From positions 1,488,001 to 1,552,000 of the forward strand of contig NZ_JBGCUO010000001.1 of assembly GCF_041102775.1 (NCBI RefSeq): DNA of 64,000 nt, written 5' to 3'. The notes below the pieces were generated by a model that searched no databases, had not been told where the DNA came from, and saw nothing but the letters and a program-made list of their open reading frames with translations. Both the position numbers and the translations under genes were made by a program. Shown in pieces: positions 26,498-37,162 of this stretch (the stretch's first letter is position 1; the number at the start of each line of letters is the position of its first letter). The stretch comes from Alcanivorax sp. REN37. Lineage in GTDB: Bacteria > Pseudomonadota > Gammaproteobacteria > Pseudomonadales > Alcanivoracaceae.

Positions 26498-27297
26498 GTG
26501 GACTCCGCCGACGCGGTGATCTGGACACCAACACCCAGTGACCGTGACCGGGCGCTGGCCTATGGCGATGGCCTGTTCGAGACGCTCAGGCTGCAGCCGA
26601 GTGGCGCGCCGCTGTGGCGTTTTCATCGGGCTCGGCTACTGGCCGGCGCCCAGCGGCTCGGACTGCCGCTGATGGCGCAACGGTTGGACCAGGCACTGGA
26701 ACAAGCGCTGGCGCGCTGCGACCGCCCAGCGGTGCTGAAACTGATCCTCAGCGCCGGCGAGGGTGGGCGCGGCTACGCCCGCCCCGCGTCTTTGCAGCCA
26801 CAGCTGTGGGCGCGACTGCATCCATTGCAACCGCCTGCCGTCGCGCTGCGCGAGCAGGGCGTGAAGCTCGGCCTGTGTTCGCTGCAACTGGCGCGCCAAC
26901 CGGCGCTGGCCGGCCTCAAGCATCTCAACCGTCTGGAACAGGTCTTGGCACGCGCGGAAGTGTCCGCGGCGGGTTGGGATGAAGGCGTACTCTGCGATAG
27001 CGCCGGTTGGGTGGTCGAGTGCAGCGCCATGAATTTGTTCGTGCGCCACGGCGAGCAGTGGTGGACACCGTCGCTGGACCAGGCTGGGGTGGCCGGTGTG
27101 GCCCGCAGCTGGCTGCTGGAGCAGCTCGGTGAGGTGGCGCAGGATCCCCGTGATCTATCGGTTTTCGCGACCGCCGATGAAGTGTTGGTGTGCAACAGTG
27201 TTGCTGGAATCATGCCGGTCCGTACACTGGCAGGCTGGTCCTGGCCGGTGGGCACCACCACCCGGGCACTTCAGTCTGAACTGGAACAGCTTTTTCA

Positions 27298-27301
<4 letters not shown>
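26498..27301 (+). CDS. pabC: Aminodeoxychorismate lyase PabC
   Basis: The 267-aa product is a fold-type IV PLP enzyme that releases pyruvate from 4-amino-4-deoxychorismate to give p-aminobenzoate for folate. It has YGDGLFETLR at the N-terminus, the PLP Lys in LAGLKHLNRLEQVLAR and the C-terminal VLVCNSVAGIMPVRTL. The start is GTG 26498 directly after the fabF TGA, implying translational coupling. Its stop overlaps the mltG start (ATGA). The fabF-pabC-mltG-tmk-holB order is that of Pseudomonas and E. coli. Confidence 0.93.
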
Positions 27302-29995
<2,694 letters not shown>

Positions 29996-30092
29996 ATCAC
30001 GCCGCTGCGGTCGATGGGGATCGGCGGCAGGGGTGGATAAGGGGCGCCGTGCGGGGGCACGGACGCACCACATTGACGTAAGGGGAAGAGTG

Positions 30093-30440
30093 ATGAAAAT
30101 GCCCGGTGGCCGCAGTGGCATCCTGTCACTGAACATCAAGGACAAGGCGGTGCTGTACGCGGCCTATATGCCGTATCTGAAACACGGCGGGTTGTTTGTG
30201 CCAACCACCCGCGACTATCAGCTCGGTGAGGAAATCTTCCTGCTGTTGACGCTGATGGATGAGCCGGAAAAAATTCCGGTCGCTGGACGGGTGGTCTGGA
30301 TCACCCCGAAGGGTGCGCAAGGGCAACGGAGCGCCGGCATCGGCGTGCAATTTTCCGATCAGGACGATACCGCGCAGCGTACTATCGAGGCTTGTCTGGC
30401 GGGCTCCTTGGAGTCAGATCGGCCGACCCACACCATGTAG
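30093..30440 (+). CDS. pilZ: Type IV pilus assembly protein PilZ
   Basis: The 115-aa product closely follows Pseudomonas PilZ (GILSLNIKDKAVLYAAYMPY, then EEPEKIPVAGRVVWITPKG-like blocks). PilZ of this class is needed for type IV pilus assembly through PilB and FimX, and it lacks the N-terminal RxxxR that binds c-di-GMP in other PilZ domains; none is seen here. ATG 30093 follows AGGGGAAG; the GTG just before it is also possible. The gene order holB-pilZ-tatD matches Pseudomonas and suggests this organism makes type IV pili. Confidence 0.95.
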   Translation: MKMPGGRSGILSLNIKDKAVLYAAYMPYLKHGGLFVPTTRDYQLGEEIFLLLTLMDEPEKIPVAGRVVWITPKGAQGQRSAGIGVQFSDQDDTAQRTIEACLAGSLESDRPTHTM

Positions 30441-30457
30441 CTGAACGGACAGAGACC

Positions 30458-31321
30458 ATGACTGCTGTGCCATCGCCGTCCCTGACGGGATTGGTCGATT
30501 CACATTGCCATCTTGATCGCTTGAAACTGGATGCCTATGGCGGCGATTTCGATGCGTTGATGGCCGCCACCGCTGCGGCGGGCGTGTCGCACATGCTGTG
30601 CATCGGCGTCGACTTGGCCAGTTTCCCGCAGGTACGGCAGTTGGCCGAATGCTGGCCGCAGGTGTTCGCCAGCGTCGGCGTGCATCCGCTGTACCGCAAT
30701 GCCGAAGCCGCTACGCTGATGGAATTGAAAACGCTGTCGGCGCATCCCAAGGTGGTCGCCATCGGCGAGACTGGGCTCGACTATCTCGACGACCCGGTGG
30801 ATGCGAAGGAGCAGCAGCAGCGCTTTGCCACGCACATCTTGGCGGCCCGTGAAACTGGCTTGCCGCTGATCGTGCACACCCGGGGCGCCCGGGAGGACAC
30901 GCTGGCCATGTTGCGCGAGTACGGTGGCGGCAAGGTGCGCGGCGTACTGCACTGCTTCACCGAGGATCTAGCCACCGCTGAGGCGGCGATCAAGCTTGGC
31001 TTCTACATTTCTATTTCCGGCATCGTCACGTTCCGCAATGCCGACGCGCTGCGTGACGTGGTGCGGGCACTGCCGCTGGAGCGGCTGCTGATCGAGACCG
31101 ACTCGCCGTGGTTGGCGCCGGTGCCTTACCGCGGCAAGCAGAACGAGCCGCGTTTTGTCAGCGAAGTGGCGCAGGCGGTGGCGGCGCTGCAAGGTATCAG
31201 CCCGGCAGAGCTGGCCAGCGCGACCCGCAAGAACTTCTTCCGCTTGTTCATCAAGGCGTGCGAATGGCAGGCCGATCACTGCGCCGCCGCCAAGCGGCGC
31301 CCGTGTCACTCGGACGGCTGA
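30458..31321 (+). CDS. TatD-family metal-dependent hydrolase (YcfH-like)
   Basis: The 287-aa product is a TIM-barrel metallohydrolase: metal ligands in VDSHCHLD (His16, His18), the bridging Glu in AIGETGLDY, His in IVHTRGA and LHCFTED, and Asp in ETDSPWLAP. TatD proteins act as 3'-5' DNA exonucleases or D-tyrosyl-tRNA-type hydrolases; by position after holB-pilZ this is the YcfH-type paralogue. The frame is open from 30392, but ATG 30458 is the family start. It ends by overlapping the convergent next gene by 16 bp. Confidence 0.93.
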   Translation: MTAVPSPSLTGLVDSHCHLDRLKLDAYGGDFDALMAATAAAGVSHMLCIGVDLASFPQVRQLAECWPQVFASVGVHPLYRNAEAATLMELKTLSAHPKVVAIGETGLDYLDDPVDAKEQQQRFATHILAARETGLPLIVHTRGAREDTLAMLREYGGGKVRGVLHCFTEDLATAEAAIKLGFYISISGIVTFRNADALRDVVRALPLERLLIETDSPWLAPVPYRGKQNEPRFVSEVAQAVAALQGISPAELASATRKNFFRLFIKACEWQADHCAAAKRRPCHSDG

Positions 31322-32145
31322 TCGCTGAACTGGGGGGCGTCGGTCTGGCGACGGGCGTCATCCAGTACGCCGAGGCTGCCTTTCCACGGCAACAGCCGCA
31401 TCTGGCGCTCGTCGGTCTGGTCGACAAACGGGTACTTCACCACGTCGAAGTAGGGCGAGTGATCGAAGTCACTGGCGAGGAACAACCGCGGGTGGCGGCG
31501 GTACAACCGAGAAATGTCAGTATCGGTGCGCTTCACGAGAGGCAGCACCGGGAACTGGATGAACGAAAACGCTTCGCCAATGGTGCTGCCGTTCAGTGCC
31601 CGCAGCATGCGGCCGGCGTAACGCATCAGCAGTGGGCGCCGCCAGCGTTCCGGCAGTAATCCCCACGGCAACATCAGGAACAGCGCCTCTGGCCAGCGCA
31701 GTCGGCTGACCACACCGAGTCGGCTGAGACCATAGCGGATCACGGTCTGGGCATCCTCTTCACCCAGGCCGCGGGGCCGGCACAGGCGCAGATGCTCACC
31801 CTGCAACTCCGGCAACACCTGCAACTGGATGCCGCCATGGGGCAGGGCACGCAGGATCAACTGTGTGTCGGGTTCACAGGGCAGGTATTCGGTGACCGTG
31901 GCGCGCAGCGACGGATCACGCAGATCCTTTAGCCGCCCCAAGTACAGCGCGGCTTGCGTCCAGCGCGTCTGCAGGATGCGGCGCAGGCGCGCATCCAACC
32001 GGCTGCGGCCGTCGATCAGCAACACGTCTCCAGGCCGCACCAGTTCGCGGACGCGGTCGAAGTCGGACAACCGGGGGCCATGGTGCGGATGCTGGGCATC
32101 AAGCCACTCGGAGAAAGTACTGGGGGAGGAATGCGGTGCGCTCAT
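31306..32145 (-). CDS. YiiX/YaeF-type papain-like fold protein, catalytic residues apparently lost
   Basis: The 279-aa product has the layout of permuted NlpC/P60-like (C92/YiiX) proteins: RPGDVLLIDGRSRL near residue 38, an ALYLG strand, and NGSTIGEAFSFIQFPVLP at 185-202. In the family the first block is followed by a His (SHAALY) and the second holds the nucleophile Cys (CSTLIAEAF). Here the two positions read Gln64 and Gly186, so it is probably not a working hydrolase. I judged this by eye from family memory. It is a single gene, convergent with tatD and 5 bases after the aminotransferase gene. Confidence 0.65.
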   Translation of the reverse strand: MSAPHSSPSTFSEWLDAQHPHHGPRLSDFDRVRELVRPGDVLLIDGRSRLDARLRRILQTRWTQAALYLGRLKDLRDPSLRATVTEYLPCEPDTQLILRALPHGGIQLQVLPELQGEHLRLCRPRGLGEEDAQTVIRYGLSRLGVVSRLRWPEALFLMLPWGLLPERWRRPLLMRYAGRMLRALNGSTIGEAFSFIQFPVLPLVKRTDTDISRLYRRHPRLFLASDFDHSPYFDVVKYPFVDQTDERQMRLLPWKGSLGVLDDARRQTDAPQFSDQPSE

Positions 32146-32150
32146 GGTGG

Positions 32151-33263
32151 CTATGCTAGCAGGATGCGCAGCACGCGGTCGATGACTGATGGGTCGTGAT
32201 AGAAATGCGGAGACAACCGCAGGCCGCCGCCGCGTCGAGCGCAGATCAGACCGGCGGCGGTGACGCGCTGGTGGGCGGCGAGTAGATCACCGTCCGGCCG
32301 CCATACCAAAATGCCTGCGCGGCGTGCCGGATCGCTCGGGGAGCACAATTGGCCGTGGCCTGCGAGACCGTCTTGTAATGCTTGCACGTGTGATTCGATG
32401 TGCATCGCCACGTGCTCCAACCCCACCTCCAGCAGTAACGACAGACTGGCCGATAGCGCATGGATGCCGAGCATGTTCGGGCTGCCGCATTCGAACCGGC
32501 GCGCACTGGCGGCCGGTTGCCAGTCGGTGCGGTCATAATTGCCGGCATCTTCCACCATGTGCCAACCGTACTGCGTCAGCGCCAGTTGATCGCGGGCCGC
32601 CGGGCGGCTGTAGAACAGGCCCAGTCCCTCCGGGCCGAGCATCCACTTGTGCCCATCAGCGACTACGAAATCTGCCCCGCAGGCCTGCGCGTCAAACGGC
32701 TGGGCGCCGAGGCTTTGGATCGCATCGACGCAGAACAGCACCCCATGGCGGCGGCAGGCGTCACCGAGACGCTCGAGATCGAGCCGGCGGCCGCTGGCAA
32801 ACTGCACCGAGCTGATCGACAGCAGACGGGTGCGTGGACCCAGTGCGGCAATCAGTTCGGCTTCCGGATCGGCGCCGCCGAGCGCGACCACACGGGTAAA
32901 TACGCCGCGCGCAGCCAGCGCTTCCCAGGGAATGCGGTTGGACGGGAACTCCTCGTCGCTGATCACCACCTCGTCGCCGTCGCGCCAGTCGAGGCCCATG
33001 GCAATCATCGACAGGCCCTCAGAGGTGTTCTTCACCAGCGCGATGTCATTGGGAGAGTCGATATTGATTAACTGCGCCAGTTGCTGGCGCAGGCGCTGCT
33101 CTACCTGCAGCCACTGCGGATAATCAGCGGCGCCTTGCAGTAGGTTCTGCTCGGCGAACTCCGCCACCGCGCGGGCGGTGCGTGCCGGCCATGGCGATAC
33201 CGCCGCGTGGTTCAGGTACAGCAACTGCGGATGTTGCGGAAATTCATGGCGATGGTCGGTCAT
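32151..33263 (-). CDS. Class V aminotransferase (cysteine desulfurase/selenocysteine lyase-like)
   Basis: The 370-aa product is a fold-type I PLP enzyme. The PLP Lys is in VVADGHKWMLGPEGLG, the cofactor-binding Asp in VLFCVDAIQSLG, and YLNHAAVSPWP is the N-terminal substrate block. There is no obvious active-site Cys loop as in IscS, so it may be a lyase or aminotransferase of the isopenicillin epimerase-like branch rather than a sulfur donor. ATG 33263 has AAGGAG at good distance. It diverges from the TetR gene across 149 bases and is followed by the YiiX-like gene. Confidence 0.85.
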   Translation of the reverse strand: MTDHRHEFPQHPQLLYLNHAAVSPWPARTARAVAEFAEQNLLQGAADYPQWLQVEQRLRQQLAQLINIDSPNDIALVKNTSEGLSMIAMGLDWRDGDEVVISDEEFPSNRIPWEALAARGVFTRVVALGGADPEAELIAALGPRTRLLSISSVQFASGRRLDLERLGDACRRHGVLFCVDAIQSLGAQPFDAQACGADFVVADGHKWMLGPEGLGLFYSRPAARDQLALTQYGWHMVEDAGNYDRTDWQPAASARRFECGSPNMLGIHALSASLSLLLEVGLEHVAMHIESHVQALQDGLAGHGQLCSPSDPARRAGILVWRPDGDLLAAHQRVTAAGLICARRGGGLRLSPHFYHDPSVIDRVLRILLA

Positions 33264-33327
33264 GGCGGCACTCCTTGGCGGCCTCGCACCCGGCTGCAGC
33301 AGACAGCTGGTCGCAACAGCCATTTTC

Positions 33328-33340
33328 TTTGAATTTCAAA
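33328..33340. promoter_or_regulatory. Palindrome, candidate operator of the TetR regulator
   Basis: TTTGAA-T-TTCAAA is a perfect inverted repeat in the intergenic region between the divergent aminotransferase and TetR genes, 72 bases before the TetR start. TetR-family proteins usually repress their own and divergent genes through such sites. The assignment is inferred from position. Confidence 0.45.
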
Positions 33341-33412
33341 CGCCTTACCCTAGTGACCGCCCCGTTTTCTGTTCCGCGGGGAAGCACAGACGGTACAAGG
33401 AGAAGGTGTCAC

Positions 33413-34054
33413 ATGGGTGACTTGGAAAAGGCAGCGCGCAAGGCTCAAGAGTTTCGCCAGCGGGAACGGGAAATCCTTGACGCGGCGTTGGCACTGTTCC
33501 TGGAGCACGGTGAGGACCGTGTCACCGTGGAGATGATCGCTGACCAGGTGGGCATTGGCAAAGGCACCATCTACAAGCACTTCGAGACCAAGAACGAAAT
33601 CTACCTGCTGCTGATGATCCGCTATGAGGAAGACCTGGCCGAGCTGTTCCGTAGCATCGACGGAGAGGACGACCGTGAGCGGTTGCCGCGCGAATACTTC
33701 AGCTTCCGCATTCAGCAGCCACGCCGTTACCAGCTGTTCGATCGCCTCGAGAACAAGGTGATTAAAGAGCAAGCGGTACCGGAACTGGTGGACAAGCTGC
33801 ACACCATCCGAGCCAAGAACCTGGACAGCCTGGTGCGCACCATCGAGCAAGGCATGAAGGCGGATACGCTGGAACCGGTGCCGCCGTACTACCACATCGC
33901 CTTGGCGTGGGCGCTGGCCCACGGCGCGGTGGGGCTGATGGAGTCGCCGTTCTACCAGAAGTACATCGATGACAAAGAGGACTTCACTGACTTCCTCATC
34001 AATGTCGGCATCCGCATGGGCAACAAGGGTCAGCGTGGACGTCGTGATGACTGA
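33413..34054 (+). CDS. TetR/AcrR-family transcriptional regulator
   Basis: The 213-aa product has a TetR helix-turn-helix at about residues 20-66 (ILDAALALFLEHGEDRVTVE, then GIGKGTIYKHFETKNEIY) and a helical C-terminal ligand domain with no diagnostic residues. Its length is normal. ATG 33413 follows AAGGAGAAGG; the frame is open from 33182 without homology. It overlaps the DUF1285 gene by 8 bp, so both are one transcription unit. Confidence 0.9.
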   Translation: MGDLEKAARKAQEFRQREREILDAALALFLEHGEDRVTVEMIADQVGIGKGTIYKHFETKNEIYLLLMIRYEEDLAELFRSIDGEDDRERLPREYFSFRIQQPRRYQLFDRLENKVIKEQAVPELVDKLHTIRAKNLDSLVRTIEQGMKADTLEPVPPYYHIALAWALAHGAVGLMESPFYQKYIDDKEDFTDFLINVGIRMGNKGQRGRRDD

Positions 34055-34607
34055 GCGCGAGGCGCGGCTGGCCGCGCTGGTGGCACAAGCGGAGCAGGGC
34101 GGCAGCGGTTTGCCGCCGGTGGACCGCTGGCACCCGGCGCATAACGGCCGCATCGACATCCGCATCGCGGTGGATGGCACTTGGTACCACGAAGGGGAAC
34201 CGATTCGCCGCGACGCCTTGGTGCGGGTGTTCTCTTCGATTCTGCGCCGCGACGACGACGGCATTGTGCTGGTGACCCCGGCCGAGCGGCTGCTGATCGA
34301 GGTGGACGACGCGCCGTTCATGGCGGTGACGGTGGAGCAACTGACGGGCGAGCAAGGTCCGCGTCTGCTGTTCACCACCCTCAGTGGCGATGCCGTGATT
34401 GCCGGGCCGGAGCACCGGCTGTGGGTGGAGCTGACCGAAGACGGCGAGCCGCGTCCTTACCTGCATGTGCGTGGCGGCCTCAACGCGCGGCTGCACCGCA
34501 ATGTGTTCTACCAGTTGGTGGAATGGGCGCAGCCGCGCGAGCAAGACGACGAAACGTCGCTGTGGGTGGAAAGCGACGGCGCGTCATTTTTATTGGGTAC
34601 CTTCTGA
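34047..34607 (+). CDS. DUF1285 family protein
   Basis: The 186-aa product matches DUF1285 by its blocks LPPVDRWHPAHNGRIDIRIA, GTWYHEGEPIRRDALVRVFS and DDDGIVLVTPAERLLIEVDD. The family is widespread in proteobacteria and of unknown function; structures are said to show a two-domain beta-rich fold. ATG 34047 overlaps the TetR gene end by 8 bp; GTG 34035 is an alternative. Its pairing with a TetR gene is also seen in pseudomonads, as far as I recall. Confidence 0.88.
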   Translation: MTEREARLAALVAQAEQGGSGLPPVDRWHPAHNGRIDIRIAVDGTWYHEGEPIRRDALVRVFSSILRRDDDGIVLVTPAERLLIEVDDAPFMAVTVEQLTGEQGPRLLFTTLSGDAVIAGPEHRLWVELTEDGEPRPYLHVRGGLNARLHRNVFYQLVEWAQPREQDDETSLWVESDGASFLLGTF

Positions 34608-34751
34608 CCCTCGCTTAACTCGCATCGCGCAGTGATTGTCACGGTTGGGCTGTTAGCCGGGCCTTCATGTGGCGGCGGTCTCACCGGAATTGCTCCGCGC
34701 GGTGTTTTCCCTATTGAACCTTCCTGACATCACCCGTAAGCCGATGCCGTG

Positions 34752-35624
34752 TCAGCGCTGCCGTGCTGCCATATGCTTGGCGGCGCCGACGCACACGGCG
34801 GCGGCCGCGGCGGCGGCGAGCATGCCGGCACTGATCGATTCATCGAGCAACAGCGCTGCCAGCGCCATGCCAATGAAGGGCTGCAACAGCTGCAGCTGAC
34901 CCACGGCAGCGATGCCGCCCAGTGCCAGCCCCCGGTACCAGAAGATGAAACCTACCAACATGCTGAACACCGACACATAGAGCAGACTCCAGATCGCGCC
35001 CGCTGACCACGCCAGCGGTTGTGTGGGCCAGCTCAGCAGCAGCCACAGCGCCATCAGTGGCAAGGCGCCTACCAGCGCCCAGCTAATGACCTGCCAGCCG
35101 CCTAGCCGGCGCGTCAGACTGGCGCCTTCCGCGTAACCCATGCCACAGAGCAAAATACTGGCCACCATCAGGCCGTCGCCGAGCCGGTGGCCGGGTTCGC
35201 CGCTGGCCAGGGCGTAGCCACTGACGCAGGCGCTGCCGATCACGGCGCATAGCCAAAATGCCGTGCCCGGCCGCTCGCCGCTGCGCCATTGGCCCCACAG
35301 TGCGGTGCATAGTGGCAGCAGTCCGACAAATACCAGCGCGCGGGTGGCGCTGATGGTTTCCAGTGCCAGAGCGGTGAGTAACGGAAAGCCGATCACACCC
35401 CCCACGGCGGTGAGTGCCACTGCCGGCCATTCGCTGCGCCGCGGGCGCGGTGGTCGCAGCACCGCCAACAACAGTAGCGCCAACAGGCCGGCAATCACCG
35501 CCCGGGCGCTGGTCAGCAACATCGGCGCTAGATCGAGTACCGCGATGCGAGTGGCCGGCAGTGACCCGGCAAAGATCAGCATGCCGAGGCTGCCTTGCAG
35601 CCAGCCAAGTTGGTTTGGGGACAT
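34752..35624 (-). CDS. EamA/DMT-family transporter
   Basis: The 290-aa product has ten predicted transmembrane helices in two repeated EamA halves, for example LLALLLLAVL and ALVGALPLMALWLLL in each. Such carriers export amino acids or small metabolites; the substrate is not evident. ATG 35624 has CAGGAG well placed; the longer frame to 35852 adds no homologous residues. It is transcribed divergently from a MocR-type regulator across 115 bases, a common arrangement in which the regulator controls the transporter. Confidence 0.9.
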   Translation of the reverse strand: MSPNQLGWLQGSLGMLIFAGSLPATRIAVLDLAPMLLTSARAVIAGLLALLLLAVLRPPRPRRSEWPAVALTAVGGVIGFPLLTALALETISATRALVFVGLLPLCTALWGQWRSGERPGTAFWLCAVIGSACVSGYALASGEPGHRLGDGLMVASILLCGMGYAEGASLTRRLGGWQVISWALVGALPLMALWLLLSWPTQPLAWSAGAIWSLLYVSVFSMLVGFIFWYRGLALGGIAAVGQLQLLQPFIGMALAALLLDESISAGMLAAAAAAAVCVGAAKHMAARQR

Positions 35625-35703
35625 GGGGCGCTCCTGTTGGGAGCTGCCATTGAAGAACAACGACGCTGGTGGTCCCAGATACGGAGCCATACACTTTTGC
35701 CGA

Positions 35704-35725
35704 ACTGTTTGGATAACTAACCAGT
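35704..35725. promoter_or_regulatory. Candidate operator between the EamA and MocR genes
   Basis: A 22-base near-palindrome with perfect ACTG/CAGT ends (35704-35707 and 35722-35725) lies 15 bases before the MocR start in the shared promoter region; 16 of 22 positions are symmetric. A GntR/MocR dimer would bind such a site. The assignment is by position only. Confidence 0.45.
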
Positions 35726-35739
35726 ACGGTGATGAGGCC

Positions 35740-37128
35740 ATGTCAGGTAACAGCCCGCGCGTGCAGCGCGTGATCGACGATATTGAATCCCGTATTGCTT
35801 GCCGTACTGCACCACCAGGTAGCCGTCTGCCGTCGGTGCGCGCCCAGGCCAAGGCCTTGGCGGTATCAGCATCGACGGTAGTGGAGGCGTACGCGCGCCT
35901 GGTTGCGCAGGGGCGCTTGGTGTCTCGGCCGGGCGCCGGCTTCTACGTGGCCGCCACGGCGGTGGCGCCACTGAAACTGGCGCCGCAAGGACCGCCGCGA
36001 GCGCCGGACCTAGACCCGCTGTGGTTATCGCGCCAAGCGCTGGAAGCGGATCCCGCTTTACTCAAGCCGGGCTGCGGGTGGCTGCCGCCGGACTGGCTGT
36101 ACCAAATCGGTGTGCGCCGTGCGTTGCGTGGTCTGGCCCGCGGCAATGGCGCGGAACTGGCCGATTACGCGCCGCCACAAGGCAGTGCCGCACTGCGCCA
36201 AGTATTGGTTCGGCGCTTGGCCCACAGTGGTGTCGAGGCGGCGGCTGAGCAGTTGTTGTTGACCGACTCCGGCACCCATGCACTGGACCTCATCGCGCGG
36301 GTGTTTCTGTCGCCCGGGGATGTGGTGTTGGTGGACGACCCTTGTTACTTCAACTTCCATACCCTGCTCAGTGCCCACCGCGTGACCCTGATAGGGGTGC
36401 CCTTCACTCCGCAGGGGCCCGATCTCCCAGCGTTTGAAGCGGCGTTGCAGGCCCACCAACCGAAGCTCTATCTGACCAATTCCGGCTTGCATAATCCCAC
36501 CGGTGCGCGCTGGTCGCCGGCAGTGGCGCACCGGGTGTTGCTGCTGGCGGAGCAGGCAGGGCTGGTGATTGTGGAAGACGATATTTTCCACGATTTCGAA
36601 CTCAGCCCGGCGCCACGGCTGGCGGCCTACGATGGTCTGCAGCGCGTGATTCAGACCGGCAGTTTTTCGAAAACGCTGTCGGCCTCGGTGCGGTGCGGCT
36701 ACATCGCAGCGCGGCCGGAATGGTTGCAGCAACTGCTGGAGGTGCACATTGCCACCGGCTTCGGGGGTAATCGGTTGGCGGCCGCTCTGGTGCTGGCGGC
36801 GATCACGGATGGCGGTTACGCGCGGCACATGGAGCAGGTGCGCCAGCGTTTGGCGCAGCGGCGGGAGCAGTGTCTGGTGCGGCTGGCGGCGCTTGGCATC
36901 ACGCCATGGTTGCGGCCGGATGCGGGCATGTTTTTGTGGTGCCGGTTGCCACACGGCCGTGATGCGGCAGCGGTGGCGCGTCGCAGTCTGGAGCAGGGCG
37001 TGGTGTTGGCGCCGGGCAATGCCTTTAGTCCGGCACTGCGGGCGGCGGAGTTCATGCGCTTCAATGTCAGCCAATGTGACGATGAGCGAGTGTTTGCGGT
37101 GTTGCGCAACGCATTGCGGGCGCCCTGA
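35740..37128 (+). CDS. MocR/PdxR-type PLP-dependent transcriptional regulator
   Basis: The 462-aa product joins a GntR winged helix (about residues 10-75, GSRLPSVRAQAKALAVSAST) to an aminotransferase-like domain with the PLP Lys in TGSFSKTLSASVRCG. MocR proteins sense PLP and an amino compound and activate a divergent gene, here probably the EamA transporter. ATG 35740 is preceded by a GATGAGG sequence; the long upstream frame to 35263 is antisense to the transporter gene and was rejected. The stop codon lies in the loop of a hairpin. Confidence 0.9.
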   Translation: MSGNSPRVQRVIDDIESRIACRTAPPGSRLPSVRAQAKALAVSASTVVEAYARLVAQGRLVSRPGAGFYVAATAVAPLKLAPQGPPRAPDLDPLWLSRQALEADPALLKPGCGWLPPDWLYQIGVRRALRGLARGNGAELADYAPPQGSAALRQVLVRRLAHSGVEAAAEQLLLTDSGTHALDLIARVFLSPGDVVLVDDPCYFNFHTLLSAHRVTLIGVPFTPQGPDLPAFEAALQAHQPKLYLTNSGLHNPTGARWSPAVAHRVLLLAEQAGLVIVEDDIFHDFELSPAPRLAAYDGLQRVIQTGSFSKTLSASVRCGYIAARPEWLQQLLEVHIATGFGGNRLAAALVLAAITDGGYARHMEQVRQRLAQRREQCLVRLAALGITPWLRPDAGMFLWCRLPHGRDAAAVARRSLEQGVVLAPGNAFSPALRAAEFMRFNVSQCDDERVFAVLRNALRAP

Positions 37129-37137
37129 GGCGCCCGC
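37116..37137. terminator. Hairpin across the MocR stop codon
   Basis: A perfect 9-bp stem (GCGGGCGCC at 37116-37124, GGCGCCCGC at 37129-37137) has the loop CTGA, which includes the TGA stop of the MocR gene. It lies between convergent genes and may end transcripts in either direction, but no T run follows. Confidence 0.5.
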
Positions 37138-37162
37138 AAGGGTGAAGCCCTGAACTGGATAC

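Noticed and set aside
35263-35739. N-terminal extension of the MocR regulator
   Set aside because: It is antisense to the EamA transporter and lies before the GntR domain.
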